Below the pieces are notes generated by a model. It saw only the letters and a program-made list of their open reading frames with translations, made no database searches and was not told the DNA's origin. This document shows positions 10,121 to 19,010 of a stretch of DNA of 43,547 nt, piece after piece. The translations under genes were made by a program, and so were the position numbers. The number at the start of each line of letters is the position of its first letter. Position 1 is the stretch's first letter. The stretch comes from a bacterium (GTDB lineage Bacteria; Auribacterota; UBA3054; JAAYZF01), in NCBI GenBank assembly GCA_012514975.1, contig JAAYZF010000196.1, forward strand, positions 1 through 43,547. The letters run 5' to 3'.

Positions 10121-13107
10121 ACGCCACAGACAAGCATACACCCGCCTGTTGCGGCTGGATGACATGGCTGGTCGTCGCCCTCGGCGTCCTGCTCAGCCTG
10201 AGCGCGTTTGTCGTCCTGCATCGTGCTGAGCGGAACCTTGTGGAAGCCGAGGCCGAGCGTGCCGGTTTCGCCTGCGTCCAGGCAGCCAAGCGCGCAGTTG
10301 ACCGCTACATCCAGACACTCGAAGCCATGCGCGCCCTGTACTATTCGAGCGAAATGGTCACGCGCGACGAATTCGAGCTGTTTGCCCGCCAGGAGCACCT
10401 CTGGCATGCGGACACCGCCGTGCTCGGCTGGGCGCCCCGTGTTCCCGCTTCAGAGCGCGCGCAGTATGAAGCTGCCGCGCAGCGCGACGGCCTTGCCAGT
10501 TTCTTCATCAGTGAACTCACCGCGGAGAGCGCATGCGTCCCAGCGTCCCGCCGCGACACCTACTACCCGGTCTATTACATCCACCCGCCGGAGACGCACA
10601 AGCGCCTGCTTGGTTTCGACATTGCGAGCGAACCCGTTCGCTGCCGGGCGTACGAGAGCGCGCGTGACAGCGGCATGAGCGCCATCACTCCGCCGCTCCC
10701 TCCTCTGCACGACCAGGCGCCGGCCCGCGGTGTCACCATGTTCATGCCCCTGTACCGCGGACGCTGCATTCCCGGGACGATTGATGCCAGGCGCGCGGAA
10801 TTCATGGGATGCGTGCTCGCGCGTCTCGACTGCGCTGCCGTCATGGCCGCCGTGGCACGCGAATCGAGCGCCGGCGCGCTCTACTTCCGCGTGACCGATC
10901 CACGGGCGGAGGCGGGCGGGGAGGATGTCTACCGCGGCTCCCCGCTGCGGCCGGACGCTGCGGCGCCGAAGCCGGACACCTGGTTCCTTGCTCCCGTGCT
11001 CGTCCACACGTACCAGATACCCGTGGCCGACGCCGTGTGGAGCGTTGAGGTCATGCCGGTCGCCCCGTTGCGCCTCGATGCCGCACGCCGTCATTCATGG
11101 CTGGTGCTTGCCATCGGGCTGCTTGTCACCGCACTCGTCGCCTCGCATCACCGGGACACGGAATTCCGGAGCCGCGAGCTCGAACGCAGCAACCAGATGC
11201 TCCGCGGCGAGATCGCCGACCGCCAGCGCGCCGAGGCGGTCGTCGCCTCGAGCGAGGAGCGCTACCGCATGCTGTTTGCCCTGTCCCCGAGCGGCATCCT
11301 GCTCGAGAACGCCGAGGGCGTCATCCTGGACGCAAACCCCGCGCTGTGCGCTTCCTTCGGCTACACCCGCGATGAGCTCGTGGGCGCAGACGTCAGCATG
11401 TTTGTCCCCGGTGACGGCGCGGGCATCGTCAAGGCACACATTGCACGCATCCTTGCCGGGGAAACACTCCACCATGAGGTCTGCAACATCCGCAAGGACG
11501 GCACGCTCTGCGACATGGAACTGCTGGAGACGAAGGCTACGCTGCCCGGCGGCGCCGAATGCATCCTTGTCGTTGCCAATGACATCAGCACTCGGAAACG
11601 CGCGGAAGAGCAGTTGCGCCGCAGCGAAGAGCGCATGCGCGCCATCCTCAGCGCCCAGCCGGACCTGATGTTCAGGCTCAAGCGCGACTCCACCTGTGTC
11701 GATTTCCATTCGATCTCGCAGGAGCTTCTGCTTTCGCCGGAGGAATTCCTTGGCAAGCGGTTCTGCGACGTGCTCCCGCCAGCCATTGCGCGCATGACGC
11801 TCGAGCACATCGAGCGCGTGTTCGACAAGGGAGGGGTCTCGGTCTACGAATACACCCTTCCGGCGCACGGCGGGAACCGTGTCTTCGAGGCACGCATGGT
11901 CGTGAGCGGCCCCGACGAGGTGCTCGCCATCGTGCGGGATGTCACCGACACGCGCCACCGCGATCAGGAGACTGCCAGGACGCAGCGGCTCGAATCCCTC
12001 GGCCTCCTCGCCGGCGGCATCGCCCATGACTTCAACAACATCCTGACGACCATACTCGGCAACATCTCGCTGGCGAAGATGGCGGACTCGTGGAGCGAGG
12101 AGGACCGGCAGCGGCTCCTCGCAGACGCGGAACGCGGCGCGGCACGCGCAAAAGACCTTACGCAGCAACTGCTCACGTTCGCCAAGGGCGGCATGCCCGT
12201 CAAGCAGTCTGCCTCGCTTGCCGAGATTCTCACGGAGGCTGCAACATTTGCCCTTCGCGGTTCATCCTCGCGCCATGACGTGCGCTTTCCCCCCGGCCTC
12301 TGGCACGCGGAAGTCGATCCCGGGCAGATCGGCCAGGTCGTTCACAATCTCGTCATCAACGCCGACCAGGCGATGCCGAACGGCGGTGTGGTCTCCATCA
12401 ACGCGGAGAACATACTCCTTGACGAGCAGAGCATCCTGCCGCTCAAGCCGGGGCCCTACGTGCATATCAGCGTCTCAGACACGGGGCTTGGCGTGCCGCC
12501 CGAGCACCTCGAACGCATTTTCGACCCCTATTTCACGACCAAGCAGAAGGGCAGCGGCCTCGGCCTTACCACCGTCTTCTCCATCATCAAGAAGCACGGC
12601 GGACACATCGCCGTCGAGTCCTGCGTCGGCGCCGGCACGACCTTCCATATCCACGTCCCCGCGCTCCCGGAAAGCGACACCGGCGCCGCCATCTCCGCCC
12701 CGGCGCCTGCCCGGGTCGAGGCATTCCACAGCCGCATCCTTGTCATGGACGACGAGGAATCAATCCGCGCGGTTGTCTCGCTGATGCTTAACAAGGCGGG
12801 ATGCCGAGTGCAAGGCGTGCGCGACGGCGGTGAAGCCATCGCCGCGTTCACCGCGGCTAAAGACGCCGCAGACCCCTTCGACGTGGTGCTCCTTGACCTC
12901 ACCATCCCGGGCGGAATGGGCGGCAGGGAAACACTTGCGAAACTCAGGGAACTCGATCCGCACGTCAAGGCCATTGTCTCCAGCGGGTATTCCAATGACC
13001 CTGTCCTCGCCTCGTACCGGGAGTATGGCTTCGCCGGCGTCGTCGCCAAACCCTTCCGCCAGGAAGACCTTCTCAATGCCATAGGCGCTGTGCTCGCGGC
13101 GGGCTGA
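10117..13107 (+). CDS. Hybrid sensor histidine kinase: CHASE - PAS - PAS - HisKA/HATPase_c - REC
   Basis: TM segments flanking a CHASE-like sensor region, two PAS repeats ('[23 protein letters not shown]', '[19 protein letters not shown]'), H-box '[15 protein letters not shown]', '[16 protein letters not shown]', '[16 protein letters not shown]', REC '[11 protein letters not shown]...[14 protein letters not shown]'. ATGA overlap with zwf stop. Confidence 0.92.
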   Translation: MNATDKHTPACCGWMTWLVVALGVLLSLSAFVVLHRAERNLVEAEAERAGFACVQAAKRAVDRYIQTLEAMRALYYSSEMVTRDEFELFARQEHLWHADTAVLGWAPRVPASERAQYEAAAQRDGLASFFISELTAESACVPASRRDTYYPVYYIHPPETHKRLLGFDIASEPVRCRAYESARDSGMSAITPPLPPLHDQAPARGVTMFMPLYRGRCIPGTIDARRAEFMGCVLARLDCAAVMAAVARESSAGALYFRVTDPRAEAGGEDVYRGSPLRPDAAAPKPDTWFLAPVLVHTYQIPVADAVWSVEVMPVAPLRLDAARRHSWLVLAIGLLVTALVASHHRDTEFRSRELERSNQMLRGEIADRQRAEAVVASSEERYRMLFALSPSGILLENAEGVILDANPALCASFGYTRDELVGADVSMFVPGDGAGIVKAHIARILAGETLHHEVCNIRKDGTLCDMELLETKATLPGGAECILVVANDISTRKRAEEQLRRSEERMRAILSAQPDLMFRLKRDSTCVDFHSISQELLLSPEEFLGKRFCDVLPPAIARMTLEHIERVFDKGGVSVYEYTLPAHGGNRVFEARMVVSGPDEVLAIVRDVTDTRHRDQETARTQRLESLGLLAGGIAHDFNNILTTILGNISLAKMADSWSEEDRQRLLADAERGAARAKDLTQQLLTFAKGGMPVKQSASLAEILTEAATFALRGSSSRHDVRFPPGLWHAEVDPGQIGQVVHNLVINADQAMPNGGVVSINAENILLDEQSILPLKPGPYVHISVSDTGLGVPPEHLERIFDPYFTTKQKGSGLGLTTVFSIIKKHGGHIAVESCVGAGTTFHIHVPALPESDTGAAISAPAPARVEAFHSRILVMDDEESIRAVVSLMLNKAGCRVQGVRDGGEAIAAFTAAKDAADPFDVVLLDLTIPGGMGGRETLAKLRELDPHVKAIVSSGYSNDPVLASYREYGFAGVVAKPFRQEDLLNAIGAVLAAG

Positions 13108-13113
13108 CCGCGC

Positions 13114-13131
13114 CTGCCGGCGGCCCGGCAG
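13114..13131. terminator. Hairpin between convergent genes (possible bidirectional terminator)
   Basis: CTGCCGG-CGGC-CCGGCAG in the 26-bp convergent gap; no poly-T. Confidence 0.4.
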
Positions 13132-13133
13132 CG

Positions 13134-15095
13134 CTACCACGCGTGCCTTCCTGCGCTTTGCTGCTCGACCCACGCGCGGTTCGCCGCCGCCTTCGGGCTG
13201 GGCGACACGCGGAGCACCGTGTCCCACGCGGCGAGCGCCTCGTCATAGCGGCGCAGACACTGCAGTGTGTATGCGCGGTTGAACAGCGAATCCGTGTCGT
13301 CCGGATGGCGCGCGAGCCATTCGTCGTACAATGCCAGCGCCTGGAGATGGAGGCCTGACGAGAGGTAGCTGAGGCCGAGATGGAGGATCAGCTCCCTGTC
13401 GTCCGCAAGCGTCCGCCGGGCGTGCTCCAGATCGGCCGCCGCTTCGGCATGGCGGCCGAGCTTGTAGTACGCAATGCCGCGCAATTTGCGGAAGGGCGCG
13501 CTCTCGGGCTTGTCCGTGATGATCCCGTCGAGCGGGCCTATCGACTCGGCGTACATACCGCGCTTCTGCAGGTCGTACACCAGCCAGGTGACCACCGCGC
13601 CGTGCTTCGAGTCGAGCTGGTAGGCGTGGCGGAAGTGGCTGTCCGCGTCCGCGTCGCGGCCCATTGCCCGGTAGAGGATGCCCAGGTTGATGTGGACGTA
13701 GAGATAGTCCGGCCAGAGCCGCCTGCATTCCAGGAAGTGCTCTTCAGCCTTCTCGTAGTTGCCCCGGGCCATGTATTCGAGCCCGAGGTTCATCTGCGCG
13801 CGTCCGCTCGACGGCGCATGTTCGACGGCGACCTGCCAGAGGCGAAGGTTGTCCGCCCAGATGGCGTTTTCGGCGCGTGACGCGTGAATGTACCACGCGG
13901 CCGCGACGGCGCAGAAGCCCGCGCAGGCAATCCCGGCGGCGCGCGGTGTCCACACGCGTGCCAGCGCCTTCCACGCATGCCCGAGCAACGCCGCGGCGGC
14001 AACGCACACGCCCGGCAGCGCGATGTACGGCCGGTGGTAGTTGATCGGCTGGTTAAGATCAGTAAAGGTCTGCTCGGGAATCAACGCGATGAAATACCAG
14101 AGCAGGCCGAACGTCACCACGGGCAGCCGCCGCCTTCCGCAGAGGACCAGTGCGTACAGCGAGGCGAGCGTGCCGATGGCGAGCAGGCTGCGCGGGTCGC
14201 TCACCGCCGTCACGCCGAAGTCCACCGGATCGATCGGAAACGCGGTCGGGAAAAGAAACTGCCTGAGGTAATGGACCTGGCCGCGCGCGTGCGTCGCAAG
14301 CTTGTCCGCCAGCGTGCCTGAGGTGAACACGGGCGCGAGCGCATCCATGCCGATGAACAACTTGACGCGCAAAGCGTACAACAGCACAACCGCGGCAAAC
14401 AGCGCGACCGGCACAACGCGCCGGGCGCGGCTCACCGGCGCCGCCGCCCTGCCCCAGTCCCATGCCTCGTACGCGATGAACAGCAGGCCGAGCGTGCCGC
14501 CGATGTCCTTGCTCATCACGCTCAGCACCATGCACGCGCAGACGGGCACATACCACGCCCAGTGCCGCGTCCGTGCGTGCAGGTAGAGCGCAAAGCCCAG
14601 CAGATAGAACAGCGTTGCCAGGGATGCCGCGCGGCACATCGTGTAGTTCACCGTCTCCGCGTTGACCGGCGCGACGACGAACCATGCCGCGCCGGCGCAC
14701 GCCGCGAGCATCGCCGGCAGCGCATCCGCGCCCAGCCACTCGCGCACGAGCCGGCGTGCTATGAGCCAGATCAACATGCCGCACACGATGTGGATGGCGA
14801 GATTGACCGCGTGATATCCATACGGGCGGAGCTCGCACACGGCGTAGTTCAGCGCGAGCGAGAGCGTGAAGACCGGGCGGTATGTCAGGTTGTTCCTGCT
14901 CGAAGAGAAGGTCGTGGTGTCGTGGAAGAAACGGGGGATGTTCTTCAGGGACCTGATCGCGTAGTTCGAGACGAGCACGTGGCTGTCGTCAAAATAGAAC
15001 CCGTTCGCCAGCGAGTTCGAAAAGGCGAGCACGCCGAGACAGGCGATGCCGGCAAGACAGCCAAGCGTCAGAAGGCGGGTGCGCAACGCGTTCAT
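13134..15095 (-). CDS. TMTC-like multi-pass GT-C membrane protein with C-terminal TPR repeats (candidate O-glycosyltransferase)
   Basis: 'GFYFDDSHVLVSNYAIRSLKNIPRFFHDTT' (early acidic DD loop), 'YRPVFTLSLALNYAVCELRPYGYHAVNLAIHI', many TM helices, then TPRs ('AQMNLGLEYMARGNYEKAEEHFLECRRLWPD', 'VHINLGILYRAMGRDADADSHF'). Confidence 0.75.
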   Translation of the reverse strand: MNALRTRLLTLGCLAGIACLGVLAFSNSLANGFYFDDSHVLVSNYAIRSLKNIPRFFHDTTTFSSSRNNLTYRPVFTLSLALNYAVCELRPYGYHAVNLAIHIVCGMLIWLIARRLVREWLGADALPAMLAACAGAAWFVVAPVNAETVNYTMCRAASLATLFYLLGFALYLHARTRHWAWYVPVCACMVLSVMSKDIGGTLGLLFIAYEAWDWGRAAAPVSRARRVVPVALFAAVVLLYALRVKLFIGMDALAPVFTSGTLADKLATHARGQVHYLRQFLFPTAFPIDPVDFGVTAVSDPRSLLAIGTLASLYALVLCGRRRLPVVTFGLLWYFIALIPEQTFTDLNQPINYHRPYIALPGVCVAAAALLGHAWKALARVWTPRAAGIACAGFCAVAAAWYIHASRAENAIWADNLRLWQVAVEHAPSSGRAQMNLGLEYMARGNYEKAEEHFLECRRLWPDYLYVHINLGILYRAMGRDADADSHFRHAYQLDSKHGAVVTWLVYDLQKRGMYAESIGPLDGIITDKPESAPFRKLRGIAYYKLGRHAEAAADLEHARRTLADDRELILHLGLSYLSSGLHLQALALYDEWLARHPDDTDSLFNRAYTLQCLRRYDEALAAWDTVLRVSPSPKAAANRAWVEQQSAGRHAW

Positions 15096-15748
15096 GGGTC
15101 CACACCGGTTGTTGATGATGTACGCGCCCGTTTCCCCGCGAGCACGAACACCGAAAACGACAGCGGCCGGAACAGGCCGAAGTATCCCCGCGCCAGCCGC
15201 GCCAGCCCGGCCGTACGCAGACAACGGTCAAGCGCGCGGTTCGAGAAGAAGCGGATGTGCGGCCCCGTCGGGTCAAAGTGCCTGTCAAACCAGACAGCAA
15301 CGAGCACAAGGTTCTTGAGGAAGCCGTGATAGGGCGTGGTGATGAGCAGCCGGCCGCCGGGCTTGAGCACGCGGGCCATCTCGCGGAACAGGGCCTCCGT
15401 GTCGTACACATGTTCGATGACCTCGGTCGCGAGGATGAAATCGACCGAGGCATCCGCAAGCGGCAGCGGGGCGCCATCGGCGATGCGGTGGAACGCGGCA
15501 TGCGGCGCGGCCTTCGCCGCAAGGTCAAGCGCGGCCTGCGAGACGTCCACACCGGTGAAGCGCGCCTGTGGGTTCAACGCGCTCATGGCGCAGACGAACC
15601 GGCCGTCGCCGCACCCGACATCGAGGATGTGCACGCCCGGCTCGCGCGGGATGAACCGGCTGAGCTTCGGCCATTTGCGCTGGAAATCCTTCACCTGCGC
15701 GGCCGTCTCGAGCCAGTACCGTTCGTAGAAGGAGTGTGCGGTGGTCAT
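15092..15748 (-). CDS. Class I SAM-dependent methyltransferase (UbiG-like)
   Basis: 'VHILDVGCGDGRFVCAMSAL', 'DFILATEVIEHVYDTEALFREMARVLKPGGRLLITTPYHG'. Confidence 0.9.
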   Translation of the reverse strand: MTTAHSFYERYWLETAAQVKDFQRKWPKLSRFIPREPGVHILDVGCGDGRFVCAMSALNPQARFTGVDVSQAALDLAAKAAPHAAFHRIADGAPLPLADASVDFILATEVIEHVYDTEALFREMARVLKPGGRLLITTPYHGFLKNLVLVAVWFDRHFDPTGPHIRFFSNRALDRCLRTAGLARLARGYFGLFRPLSFSVFVLAGKRARTSSTTGVDP

Positions 15749-16221
15749 AGGGAGTCAAGGTATGCCTTCAGTGCGCGACAAATGCCGCTGTCTTCGACTG
15801 AGACGCGCTTGCATGTCCATGGCGTGCCGAGCGCCTCCAGAATGGCTTCATCGAGCGCGGCCGTGTCCTCGACCGCGGGCACGCCGTATCTTTCGCGCAG
15901 CGCCCGTGCGTGGAGGACCTGGTGGTCGTTGATGTGCTCGCCGCGGGCGGCCGTTCGCGGCACGAGAATGAACGGCGTGCCGCGCATGAGCAGCTCGATG
16001 ACCGTGCCGCTGCCGCAGTGCGTGACCACGAGCGCGGCGCGCGCCATGTCCGCCTCGAGCGACGGCGCGAAGCGGTACCACGCGGCGGCGCGCGGGTGGC
16101 ACGTCGAGTGGCCGGTCTGGATGACCACCTCGTGCTCCGGGTGTGCGGCGGCGAACGCGTCGAGCGCGGCTACCAGCCGGTTGAACGGCGCGTCATGAGT
16201 GCCCACGGTGCCGAGGATCAC
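15745..16221 (-). CDS. Alg13/PssE-like glycosyltransferase C-terminal (catalytic) subunit
   Basis: 'MILGTVGTHDAPFNRLVAALDAFA', 'VVTHCGSGTVIELLMRGTPFILVPR...HINDHQVLHARAL' (GT28-C fold donor-binding motif). Confidence 0.85.
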   Translation of the reverse strand: MILGTVGTHDAPFNRLVAALDAFAAAHPEHEVVIQTGHSTCHPRAAAWYRFAPSLEADMARAALVVTHCGSGTVIELLMRGTPFILVPRTAARGEHINDHQVLHARALRERYGVPAVEDTAALDEAILEALGTPWTCKRVSVEDSGICRALKAYLDSL

Positions 16222-16676
16222 AGCAGTCCTCCGTGAAATTCCGCGCGCGGGCCGTACGCGGCGAGCGTCTCCCTGTTCTGCACATAGAAGCGGTTCGAGA
16301 CCGGGTAGAGCAGCCGGCCCGTCAGCGTCGGCGTGTCGAACTGCGCGGTGATCTCGATGAACACGCGCCTGGCGCCGAAGAGCAGCGCCCAGAAGAACGC
16401 GATGAGCGCCGGCTCAGAGCCTGTCGAGACCACCACGTCCGGCCGCTCGCGCCAGAAGGCCCTCCACATGATCCACGCCGCCGGCAGGGCCTTGAGCACG
16501 TTGCGCGGGAAGTGCGGCACAAGGTACTTCCGGCACCCGAGCGCGCGCGTCCGCTCGCAGTCGTACGTGATCAGGAACCAGTTGTGCGCCTCGTACGCGG
16601 GCTTCATCAGCAGAAGCTCGGTCAGGTGTCCGCCGTGCGAGCACACAAGGCACACGGTGAGCTTTTGCGCGTTCAT
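16218..16676 (-). CDS. Alg14/PssD-like membrane-anchoring glycosyltransferase subunit
   Basis: 'LTVCLVCSHGGHLTELLLMKPAYE', 'PDVVVSTGSEPALIAFFWALLFGARRVFIEITAQFDTPTLTGRLLYPVSNRFYVQN' matches PssD/Alg14. ATG 16682 is an alternative start. Confidence 0.85.
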   Translation of the reverse strand: MNAQKLTVCLVCSHGGHLTELLLMKPAYEAHNWFLITYDCERTRALGCRKYLVPHFPRNVLKALPAAWIMWRAFWRERPDVVVSTGSEPALIAFFWALLFGARRVFIEITAQFDTPTLTGRLLYPVSNRFYVQNRETLAAYGPRAEFHGGLL

Positions 16677-17773
16677 TACCATCTGATCAACGGGTATGCC
16701 AGCTTCCAGTACAGCGCCAGCAGCGGGTTCGCCACGTGGCGCAACAGCGGGTTCTCGACGCGCGCGTCGGCGAAGACGACGCGCGGCGTCGCCAGGCGCA
16801 GCAGCTCGCGGTCGCTCACCGTGCGCAGCGCCTGCACGCGCTTCCGCTTCCGCAGCCAGTGGGCGAGGGCGCCCGGGCGGCACCAGTAGAACATCGCGCG
16901 CAGCTTCTCGCGCAGCCACCCCTGCGCCGTCGCCAGCACGAGCAGACCGCACTCCATCGTCACGCCCATCGGCAGGAGGAGCAGCAGCGTGCGCCAGCGG
17001 TAGTACAACAGCAGCACGGCCCAGCGGTTGCGTTCGAGGAAGTAGTACTTGCCCGCCGTGCGCGCGAAGTGATACTTGTGGAAGAACACCGCGTCGCGCA
17101 CGACCGCCGTGCGATACCCCGCGATGCGCAGCCGCAGGGAGTACTCGAGGTCCTCCTGGTAGAGGAAGAAACCCTCGTCAAGCATGCCAACCTCGCGGCA
17201 CACGCGCGTTCTCAAGAGCACCGCGCAGCCGCTTGCGGAGCCCGTTTCCTCGACCGTGTCCATGATGAGGTCCGCCCGGCGCGTCCGGTACTGTCCGCAG
17301 TGTCCAAAGCCGAGGTACTGGAAGGCCTGGCGCGCGGTGTTCACCAGGTGCGTCTCGGGATGAAGCAGGATGAGCGGCTGCGCGGCGCCAAGGCTCGCCG
17401 TGCGCTCCATCGCGTCGACGAGGCGACCGATGCAGCCCGCCTCGACGTACCCGTCGTCGTTGTGCAGGAAGACGTATTCACAGCCATGGCCGGCCGCCCA
17501 GGCGATGCCCGCGTTGACGCCCGCGCCGTACCCGCGGTTCTCCTGCTGCGCGAGAAGAGCCGTCTCGAGCGGCGACGCGCCTGCCTCCGCGGCAAGCGTG
17601 CGCTCGATGAAGCCGGCCGACGAGCCGTATCCGGGCGCGGGATTGTCGACCACCACCAGCGCCAGCCGCTCCGCCGGATACGCGCAGTGCAGCAACGCGC
17701 GCACGGCGTCCGGCAGGTGCTCGTCGCAGTGGTACGACACATAGATGACTGCCACGCGTGGAAGGATGCTCAT
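16676..17773 (-). CDS. GT2 family glycosyltransferase (rhamnosyltransferase-like)
   Basis: 'VAVIYVSYHCDEHLPDAVRALLHCAYPAERLALVVVDNPAPG', 'ENRGYGAGVNAGIAWAAGHGCEYVFLHNDDGYVEAG', 'DEGFFLYQEDLEYSLRLRIAGYR'. Possible GTG start at 17782 (GTGA overlap). Confidence 0.9.
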   Translation of the reverse strand: MSILPRVAVIYVSYHCDEHLPDAVRALLHCAYPAERLALVVVDNPAPGYGSSAGFIERTLAAEAGASPLETALLAQQENRGYGAGVNAGIAWAAGHGCEYVFLHNDDGYVEAGCIGRLVDAMERTASLGAAQPLILLHPETHLVNTARQAFQYLGFGHCGQYRTRRADLIMDTVEETGSASGCAVLLRTRVCREVGMLDEGFFLYQEDLEYSLRLRIAGYRTAVVRDAVFFHKYHFARTAGKYYFLERNRWAVLLLYYRWRTLLLLLPMGVTMECGLLVLATAQGWLREKLRAMFYWCRPGALAHWLRKRKRVQALRTVSDRELLRLATPRVVFADARVENPLLRHVANPLLALYWKLAYPLIRW

Positions 17774-17778
17774 TGCGT

Positions 17779-18168
17779 TCACGTGTGCGCATCGCGCCCG
17801 CTGTCCCGGCGCTCGAGCTCCCGCACCCTGAGTTCGAGCAGGGCGAGCGACTGCGCCAGATCCCGGTTCTTGTCTGACAGTGACGAGATGACGACGGAAA
17901 ACTGGATCAGGATGAGCAGGTGCGCCATGAGCAGGATCAGCAGCAGCGCCGAGGGCGAATACGCAATGCCGATCATCGCGCTCAACGAGTCCATCGCCGT
18001 GCGCGAGACGGAGAAGAACAGGAACGCGACGCCGAAGAACAACCAGAGCAGCGAGTACTCGATCCGCAGATGCTTCGAGCGCATCAGGTGGAAGACAAAC
18101 AGCAGGAAACACAGGCTGGCGATCACGCCGATGTACTGGATGCGTACGATGTCGACAGGCGGAGTCAT
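17779..18168 (-). CDS. DUF2304 family small membrane protein
   Basis: ~129 aa, three TM helices with 'LLFVFHLMRSKHLRIEYSLLWLFFGVAFLFFS', cytosolic coiled-coil tail; directly downstream of a DPM1-like GT2. Confidence 0.8.
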   Translation of the reverse strand: MTPPVDIVRIQYIGVIASLCFLLFVFHLMRSKHLRIEYSLLWLFFGVAFLFFSVSRTAMDSLSAMIGIAYSPSALLLILLMAHLLILIQFSVVISSLSDKNRDLAQSLALLELRVRELERRDSGRDAHT

Positions 18169-18875
18169 GAGCGTTCCTTGCGTGCTGCGCGGGTGACCGT
18201 GACGAACAGGGCAATCAGCACTTTCACCATGTAGTATGCGGCGCGCACCCCGCGGATGGAAGAGGCGCCCCCGGCGCGTTCGCGCATGGACACCGGCACC
18301 TCGGCGATGCGCAGGCCGTTCCTGCCCATCAGGATCACGGCTTCCGGCTCCGGGTAATCGTGCGGATACTCCCGCGCGAGCAGCCCGATCGCCCGCCCGT
18401 TGTAGGCGCGGAATCCCGAAGTGTTGTCCGTGATGCGCTGATGGATGAGCAGCCGGTTGACCGCCTCGAACAGGCGGATGCCCGCGCGCCGCGCAGGCGT
18501 TGACTTGTACCCGTCCGTCCCGAGGAACCGCGAGCCGATGACGGCGTCGGCAGTGCCGGCCTCGATCGGCGCAACGAGCTTCGCGATCTCCGCCGCGCAG
18601 TGCTGCCCATCGCCGTCGAATTGCAGCGCGACGGCATACCCGTGATCGAGCGCGTAGCGAAACCCCGTCTGCACCGCGCCGCCGATGCCAAGGTTCACCG
18701 GCAGGGTGACCACCGTTGCGCCGGCTTCCCGTGCGCGCATGGCCGTGGCATCGGTCGACCCGTCGTTGACCACGAGCACATCGACCGCCGGCGCGTTGCA
18801 CGCAAGGTCGGCCAGCACGCTCTGGACGGCGTCCTGCTCGTTGAACGCAGGCACTATGGCAAGTGGTCTCCGCAT
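18165..18875 (-). CDS. GT2 family polyprenyl-phosphate (dolichol-P-mannose synthase/DPM1-like) glycosyltransferase
   Basis: '[20 protein letters not shown]', '[13 protein letters not shown]', '[32 protein letters not shown]', 'VIGSRFLG', '[10 protein letters not shown]', 'RAGGASSI'. Confidence 0.92.
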   Translation of the reverse strand: MRRPLAIVPAFNEQDAVQSVLADLACNAPAVDVLVVNDGSTDATAMRAREAGATVVTLPVNLGIGGAVQTGFRYALDHGYAVALQFDGDGQHCAAEIAKLVAPIEAGTADAVIGSRFLGTDGYKSTPARRAGIRLFEAVNRLLIHQRITDNTSGFRAYNGRAIGLLAREYPHDYPEPEAVILMGRNGLRIAEVPVSMRERAGGASSIRGVRAAYYMVKVLIALFVTVTRAARKERS

Positions 18876-18921
18876 CGGGCCCCGATCAGCCCGCAGCATG
18901 TTTCGCATGCGCCGGCCCGCT

Positions 18922-18950
18922 ATGATACCATCACGCGCCCCGGGTGTCAA
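18922..18950 (-). promoter_or_regulatory. Sigma70-type promoter for the glycan operon
   Basis: On minus strand TTGACA (18950-18945), 17-nt spacer, TATCAT (18927-18922). Confidence 0.65.
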
Positions 18951-18971
18951 CGCCGCATCGTTCCCGGACAG

Positions 18972-19000
18972 TTTACATGCGCGCCCGAGTCTGCTATAAT
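18972..19000 (+). promoter_or_regulatory. Sigma70-type promoter for the ABC exporter
   Basis: TTTACA 18972-18977, 17-nt spacer, TATAAT 18995-19000; ATG at 19011. Confidence 0.7.
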
Positions 19001-19010
19001 CAGGAAGGTT

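Noticed and set aside
7877-10165. 762-aa minus-strand ORF opposite ferritin/zwf (and similar long ORFs at 24059-26233, 35068-36711, 38841-40361)
   Set aside because: Low-complexity, Arg/His/Ala/Val-rich shadow ORFs caused by high GC codon bias; the opposite strand carries clear conserved proteins.
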